From: an uncultured Hyphomicrobiales bacterium
Lineage (GTDB): Bacteria; Pseudomonadota; Alphaproteobacteria; Rhizobiales; CAJQND01
Assembly (NCBI GenBank): GCA_905479595.1
Contig: CAJQND010000322.1
Location: 1 to 9,508, forward strand
Direction: 5' to 3'
DNA: 9,508 bases
Below are positions 5,912 to 9,508 of this stretch, piece after piece. Below the pieces are notes generated by a model. That model was given only the letters and a program-made list of their open reading frames with translations. It did not search any database and was not told the origin of the DNA. The position numbers and the translations under genes are program-made. Position 1 is the stretch's first letter. Every line of letters begins with the position of its first letter.

Positions 5912-7462
5912 ATGAGTGTTGTAGAAGACAATTCGCGCCGCCGTGGCGGGCGCGCCGCCAGGCAGGCTTTGAGAGCGGCACCCATTCCTGCTGATAAGGC
6001 AGCTGTGAAACCGGGTATGAGTGGTGGAAACTATACCCCGTTGAGCCAGAGGGATGTTGAGCGCATTCATGAATCTGCGCTTGAGATTTTGGAAACTGTT
6101 GGTATTAGCGATTGTATAGACAGCGCGGTCGCGTATTTGACTGGTGCTGGCTGCGAATATCGCGACGGGCGGATGTATTTCCCCCGCGCTGTGGTTGAAG
6201 ACACAATAGCCAATGCCAACCGCGATTTCACATTGTATGCTCGCAATCCGCAACACGATATCCAACCCACCGGCAAACGGGTGCATTTTGGCACCGCAGG
6301 CGCTGCTGTGCATATCGCTGAGCCAGAAACAAACACCTACCGCGAAAGCACCCTTGGAGACCTGTATGACGCAGCGCGGATTGTCGACCGTTGTGAGCAC
6401 ATACATTTCTTTCAACGCACCGTTGTAGCGCGCGATCTGGAAGATCCGCGTGAGCTGGAAATCAATACAGCTTATGCGTGCCTGGCAGGTACCAATAAAC
6501 ACGTGGGAACCAGTTTTGTAGATCCGCTGCATGTGGAAGATGGGCTGAAATTGGCCCATATGATTGCAGGCAGTGAAGCGGCATGGCGCGCCCGCCCGTT
6601 CATGTCCATGTCATGCTGCTTTGTGGTTCCGCCTATGAAATTTGCCGAAGATGCCTGCCGGTGTCTCGAAGCTGCGGTGCTTGGTGGTATGCCGGTATTG
6701 CTATTATCAGCCGGTCAGGCTGGTGCCACCAGCCCGGCGGCCCTTGCAGGCGCTGTGGTGTTGCAGATTGCTGAATGCCTTGCTGCTTTGGTGTATGTGA
6801 ACGCCATTGTTCCAGGGGCGCCAGCAATCATCGGGCCTTGGCCTTTCGTGTCTGATTTACGCACCGGTGCGATGTCAGGTGGCTCTGGCGAACAGGCACT
6901 TTTGACGGCGGCTTGCGGGCAGATGGGGCATTTTTACAACCTGCCAACCGGTTCTGCAGCAGGCATGTGCGATGCCAAGATGCCGGACATTCAGGCTGGA
7001 TATGAAAAAGGCATGACGGCAGCGCTTGCCGGAGTTTCAGGTCTGAACCTCGTTTATGAATCCGTTGGCATGCATGCCAGCCTGCTTGGTTTCTGTATGG
7101 AGAGCCTGCTGATCGACAATGATATGATCGGAGCAATCAACCGCAATGTGCGCGGCATTGAGGTTAACGACGAAACCCTTGCGATAGACGTAATCAAGTC
7201 GGTTTGCCTGGATGGGCCGGGGCATTTCCTTGGCCATGACCAGACATTGTCGCTGATGCAGAGCGAATATATCTACCCCGAACTTGGAAACAGGATGAGC
7301 CCGAAGGAATGGCAGGAAGCCGGAAAGCCTAACATCATCGAGAATGCGATCGCGCTGAAGAAAGATATTTTGGCGAACTATCACCCGGAGTATATTCCAC
7401 TGGACATTGATGCGAAAATCCGCGAAGCGTTTCCAATAAAGCTACCGCGTAACCGTATGTAA
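5912..7462 (+). CDS. MttB-superfamily (COG5598) methyltransferase, non-pyrrolysine, copy 2
   Basis: A 516-residue cytosolic protein of the same superfamily as the gene at 4753-3179 but clearly diverged. Family marks are IHESALEILETVGI (52-65), FTLYARNPQHDIQPTGKRVHFGTAG (106-130), IVPGAPAIIG (299-308), FYNLPTGSAAGMCDAK (341-356) with DIQAGYEK following, and GPGHFLGHDQT (435-445). The superfamily moves methyl groups from methylated amines to a corrinoid protein, but no corrinoid partner is encoded here and there is no TAG codon for pyrrolysine. The N-terminus has a basic tail (RRRGGRAARQALR, about 9-21), common in alphaproteobacterial members. It contains 13 cysteines against 2 in copy 1, including C235-C236 and C249/C251. 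It diverges from the LysR gene and is followed in the same frame by hpnB, so the two are probably co-transcribed. Substrate unknown; a role on a different amine from copy 1 is plausible. Confidence 0.9.
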   Translation: MSVVEDNSRRRGGRAARQALRAAPIPADKAAVKPGMSGGNYTPLSQRDVERIHESALEILETVGISDCIDSAVAYLTGAGCEYRDGRMYFPRAVVEDTIANANRDFTLYARNPQHDIQPTGKRVHFGTAGAAVHIAEPETNTYRESTLGDLYDAARIVDRCEHIHFFQRTVVARDLEDPRELEINTAYACLAGTNKHVGTSFVDPLHVEDGLKLAHMIAGSEAAWRARPFMSMSCCFVVPPMKFAEDACRCLEAAVLGGMPVLLLSAGQAGATSPAALAGAVVLQIAECLAALVYVNAIVPGAPAIIGPWPFVSDLRTGAMSGGSGEQALLTAACGQMGHFYNLPTGSAAGMCDAKMPDIQAGYEKGMTAALAGVSGLNLVYESVGMHASLLGFCMESLLIDNDMIGAINRNVRGIEVNDETLAIDVIKSVCLDGPGHFLGHDQTLSLMQSEYIYPELGNRMSPKEWQEAGKPNIIENAIALKKDILANYHPEYIPLDIDAKIREAFPIKLPRNRM

Positions 7463-7477
7463 TATCTGGAGATCGTT

Positions 7478-8596
7478 CTGATCTTAATCGCCGGGCTAAC
7501 ACTGCTGATCTGGATTGGGCTTGCCTGTTTCTGGCATGGTTTCTGGCGTGCAGATCAGAAGCTTCCTGCAACCGCTTCGGCACCTGAGAGCTGGCCGCGT
7601 ATTGTTGCCATTGTGCCTGCGCGCAATGAAGAAGAAACAATTGAGCGCTGTTTGGGCGGGCTATTGCAACAGGATTATCCTGGTGAAATGTCTGTTGTTT
7701 TATCAAATGATTCCAGCACAGATCGCACGGCAGAGCTTGCCGGTGGGCTGAATGATGAGCGGTTGATGGTAAACAATGCAGGACCGCTGGAGGCTGGATG
7801 GGTTGGGAAAATGTGGGCGCTCAACCAGGGCGTTGCCAAGGCCCACAAGAGCGTACCGGAATATTACTGGTTTACGGATGCGGATATTTATCACGGGCCA
7901 GGTGTGTTGCGCGCCCTTGTGTGCCAAGCCGAAAACAAGGGGCTGGCGCTAACATCTTTGATGGTGAAATTGCGGGCGGTTAATGCTTGGGAGAAGCTGC
8001 TGGTACCCGCCTTCATTTTCTATTTCTGCCTCATCTACCCATTTCGCGCTGTGAATGATCCCACAAGTAAGATTGCTGGCGCTGCAGGCGGGTGCATGCT
8101 GCTGCGCGCCAGTGCGCTTGAGGCAATCGGCGGGTTGAGTGCTGTTCGCGGTGCCGTGATCGATGATTGTGCCATCGGACGCGCCGTCAAAACCAGCGGC
8201 GGGACAATCTGGCTGGGGCTTGGCGAGGCAAGCTGGAGCTTGCGTGGATATGAGACGCTCCGCGAGTTCTGGGACATGGTGAAACGCTCCGCCTATACAC
8301 AGTTGAACCATTCTCCCATTCTTGCCGTGGGCGCATTGGCGGGATTGTTGCTTACATTTGTGGCACCGCTCGTATTGGCATTTTTTGGGCCAGGTTCATA
8401 TTTTGCGTTCGCTGCCTGGTTGATCATGTGTGGAATCTATTGGCCAACGATTCGTTACTACCGGCTTCACCCGCTTTGGGTGCTCAGCTTGCCGGTTGCA
8501 GCAGTGTTTTTTGGGGCGATGACGGTTGACTCGGTTTTTTCCCATCATGCTGGAAAACCAAACGCCTGGAGAAACAGGGATATTCCATCATCTTGA
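7478..8596 (+). CDS. hpnB: HpnB, hopanoid-associated family 2 glycosyltransferase, start uncertain
   Basis: A membrane glycosyltransferase of about 372 residues when counted from CTG at 7478, matching the HpnB family (TIGR03469) along its whole length. An N-terminal membrane helix (ILIAGLTLLIWIGLACFW) is followed by FWRADQKL and the GT-A domain: VPARNEE (46-52), the NDSSTDRT segment (77-84), the TDAD metal-binding motif (133-136), AGGCMLLR, then VIDDC (about 227-231). Two or three hydrophobic segments lie near the C-terminus. HpnB genes accompany squalene-hopene cyclase clusters and are thought to act on hopanoid or related lipids; its exact reaction is unsettled. The frame is open from the TAA of the upstream gene, but the first GTG is at 7613, inside the catalytic domain and too late. 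CTG at 7478 has GGAG 6 bases before it; CTG at 7466 is the alternative. No other hopanoid gene is in view. Confidence 0.87.
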   Translation: MILIAGLTLLIWIGLACFWHGFWRADQKLPATASAPESWPRIVAIVPARNEEETIERCLGGLLQQDYPGEMSVVLSNDSSTDRTAELAGGLNDERLMVNNAGPLEAGWVGKMWALNQGVAKAHKSVPEYYWFTDADIYHGPGVLRALVCQAENKGLALTSLMVKLRAVNAWEKLLVPAFIFYFCLIYPFRAVNDPTSKIAGAAGGCMLLRASALEAIGGLSAVRGAVIDDCAIGRAVKTSGGTIWLGLGEASWSLRGYETLREFWDMVKRSAYTQLNHSPILAVGALAGLLLTFVAPLVLAFFGPGSYFAFAAWLIMCGIYWPTIRYYRLHPLWVLSLPVAAVFFGAMTVDSVFSHHAGKPNAWRNRDIPSS

Positions 8597-8601
8597 GCCG
8601 G

Positions 8602-8624
8602 ATTGGCACCGTAATGGTGCCAAT
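8602..8624 (+). terminator. Perfect stem-loop just after hpnB
   Basis: ATTGGCACC and GGTGCCAAT pair over 9 bases around a GTAAT loop, 5 bases after the hpnB stop. No T-run follows, so this is either a weak or Rho-assisted terminator or a structure that protects the 3' end of the mRNA. Confidence 0.45.
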
Positions 8625-8751
8625 GATGGGCCAAATTCAGGTCAAAGTGAAAAAGAGTGTTGCGTTGAGACCAAACACAACGTCATACTTCCGTCGTACA
8701 AAAACACCTAAGAGGTGGGCGGTACTGTGTGTTCGTAATTGCGGACGCTTT

Positions 8752-8780
8752 TTAACAGTCCGGTCAAACACTTCTAGAAA
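8752..8780 (+). promoter_or_regulatory. Candidate promoter for the solute-binding protein gene
   Basis: TTAACA (8752-8757) and TAGAAA (8775-8780) are spaced by 17 bases, giving a leader of roughly 15 bases before the ATG at 8802. The match to the consensus is partial. The rest of the 8597-8801 gap shows only the stem-loop and a small CACCT-AAG-AGGTG inverted repeat at 8705-8717. Confidence 0.35.
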
Positions 8781-8801
8781 ATGGATTGGGAGTTCAACGT
8801 T

Positions 8802-9508
8802 ATGCCGAAATCATCAAACTTAACCCGCGATACCCTCGCAGCGGCACATTCGCATACGCGCCGCACATTCTTGAAGGGGTCTGCGGCTGCAGGCGCGCTG
8901 GGCGTCGCCGCTCCAGCTTATATCCAGAATGCGTTGTCGTCTTCTGGAGAAGTCAACATTCTCATGTGGTCGGATTATCTGCCGGACACATTTATCAAAG
9001 CATTCACCGACGCTTCTGGCATTAAGGTGAATTACACCGGTATCGGATCGAACGAAGAAATCATCAACAAGATGAAGGCCAATAAGGGCCAGGGCTTCGA
9101 CATCGTATCACCGACCAATAACCGTAACCTGCAATGGGAACCACTTGACCTGCTGCAGCCTATCGACATGGCAAAGGTGGCGATCGACAAAGTGAACCCG
9201 GCCATGGCTAAAATCGGTGAAACCGGTTGGGCATTTGGTGGCAAAGGCGTTTTCTGGTTGCCGCATATCTGGGGTACCGAAGGCGTTGGCTGGCGCACAG
9301 ATTTGTGGACACCAAAAGATGGTGTGCCATCCTATGGCGATGTATGGGCAGAAGAAAATGCCGGCAAGACAATGGGTCGTCCGCATTCAATGATGCTTGG
9401 CGCTGGGCTCTATATGGAATCCACTGGCGATCTTGAGCCAGGCTCTGTGTGGAAAGCCTATTCTTCTGAAGACGCTATGCGTCCGATCTGGCAAAAAATC
9501 ACCGATTG
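8802..9508 (+). CDS. Tat-exported PotD/PotF-like ABC solute-binding protein, 3' end cut off
   Basis: The first 235 codons of a periplasmic solute-binding protein of the spermidine/putrescine type; the gene runs off the window. A twin-arginine signal is visible: TRRTFLKGSAAAGALGVAAPAY at about residues 19-40 with R20-R21. The mature part begins EVNILMWSDYLPDTFIKAF, the usual opening of the PotD family, and continues with the GFDIVSPTNN segment and then VFWLPHIWGTEGVGWRTDLW. The ATG at 8802 is preceded by GGGAG at 9 bases. An in-frame ATG at 8781 lacks a ribosome site and follows a TAG by one codon. Genes for the permeases and ATPase would be expected downstream. Family members bind polyamines and other cationic or amino compounds, so a methylated amine feeding the nearby MttB-like enzymes is possible but only inferred. 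Confidence 0.9.
   Translation, partial: MPKSSNLTRDTLAAAHSHTRRTFLKGSAAAGALGVAAPAYIQNALSSSGEVNILMWSDYLPDTFIKAFTDASGIKVNYTGIGSNEEIINKMKANKGQGFDIVSPTNNRNLQWEPLDLLQPIDMAKVAIDKVNPAMAKIGETGWAFGGKGVFWLPHIWGTEGVGWRTDLWTPKDGVPSYGDVWAEENAGKTMGRPHSMMLGAGLYMESTGDLEPGSVWKAYSSEDAMRPIWQKITD

Noticed and set aside
5729..6559. Minus-strand open frame of 276 codons opposite the start of MttB-like copy 2 and the control region
   Set aside because: It overlaps a well-supported gene and shows no recognisable domain; its composition is that of an antisense shadow.
8526..8823. Short plus-strand open frames overlapping the end of hpnB and the following gap
   Set aside because: No ribosome site or recognisable protein; they overlap the hpnB end or the stem-loop and promoter region.

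Overview
The window looks like a chromosomal segment of an alphaproteobacterium of moderate GC. Three things suggest this: the hopanoid-linked glycosyltransferase HpnB, a GcvA-type LysR regulator paired with non-pyrrolysine MttB-like methyltransferases that carry a basic N-terminal tail, and frequent TTG/GTG starts. This placement is inferred from gene content only. No RNA gene, insertion sequence, CRISPR array or phage gene was seen, and no gap between genes exceeds about 210 bases.

Layout. Bases 3-605 (+) hold the 3' part of a YafY-like HTH/WYL regulator. It converges on a minus-strand group: a two-CBS-domain protein (3069-2638), a small secreted lytic transglycosylase (2610-1924) and a six-helix membrane class III adenylate cyclase (1829-618, TTG start). 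A TTGACA-type promoter precedes the CBS gene.

Bases 3179-7462 form the most distinctive block. A GcvA-like LysR regulator (5708-4764, TTG start) is followed after 10 bases by an MttB-superfamily methyltransferase (4753-3179). A second, diverged MttB-superfamily protein (5912-7462) is transcribed the other way. The 203-base gap between them carries several TCACC/GGTGA half-sites, including a perfect 7+7 palindrome, which suggests that the regulator controls both arms. Neither methyltransferase has an internal TAG, so both belong to the non-pyrrolysine branch, whose characterised members demethylate quaternary amines such as glycine betaine. No corrinoid protein or corrinoid reductive activator is present in the window.

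Immediately after the second methyltransferase, in the same frame and separated only by its TAA, comes hpnB. Its N-terminal membrane helix is encoded but has no ATG, GTG or TTG start. After a stem-loop and a short intergenic region, the window ends inside a Tat-exported PotD-like solute-binding protein (8802 onward), probably the first gene of a polyamine- or amine-type ABC importer. A working picture is uptake of a methylated or cationic amine plus demethylation by the two MttB-like enzymes under LysR control. The substrate is not visible in the sequence.
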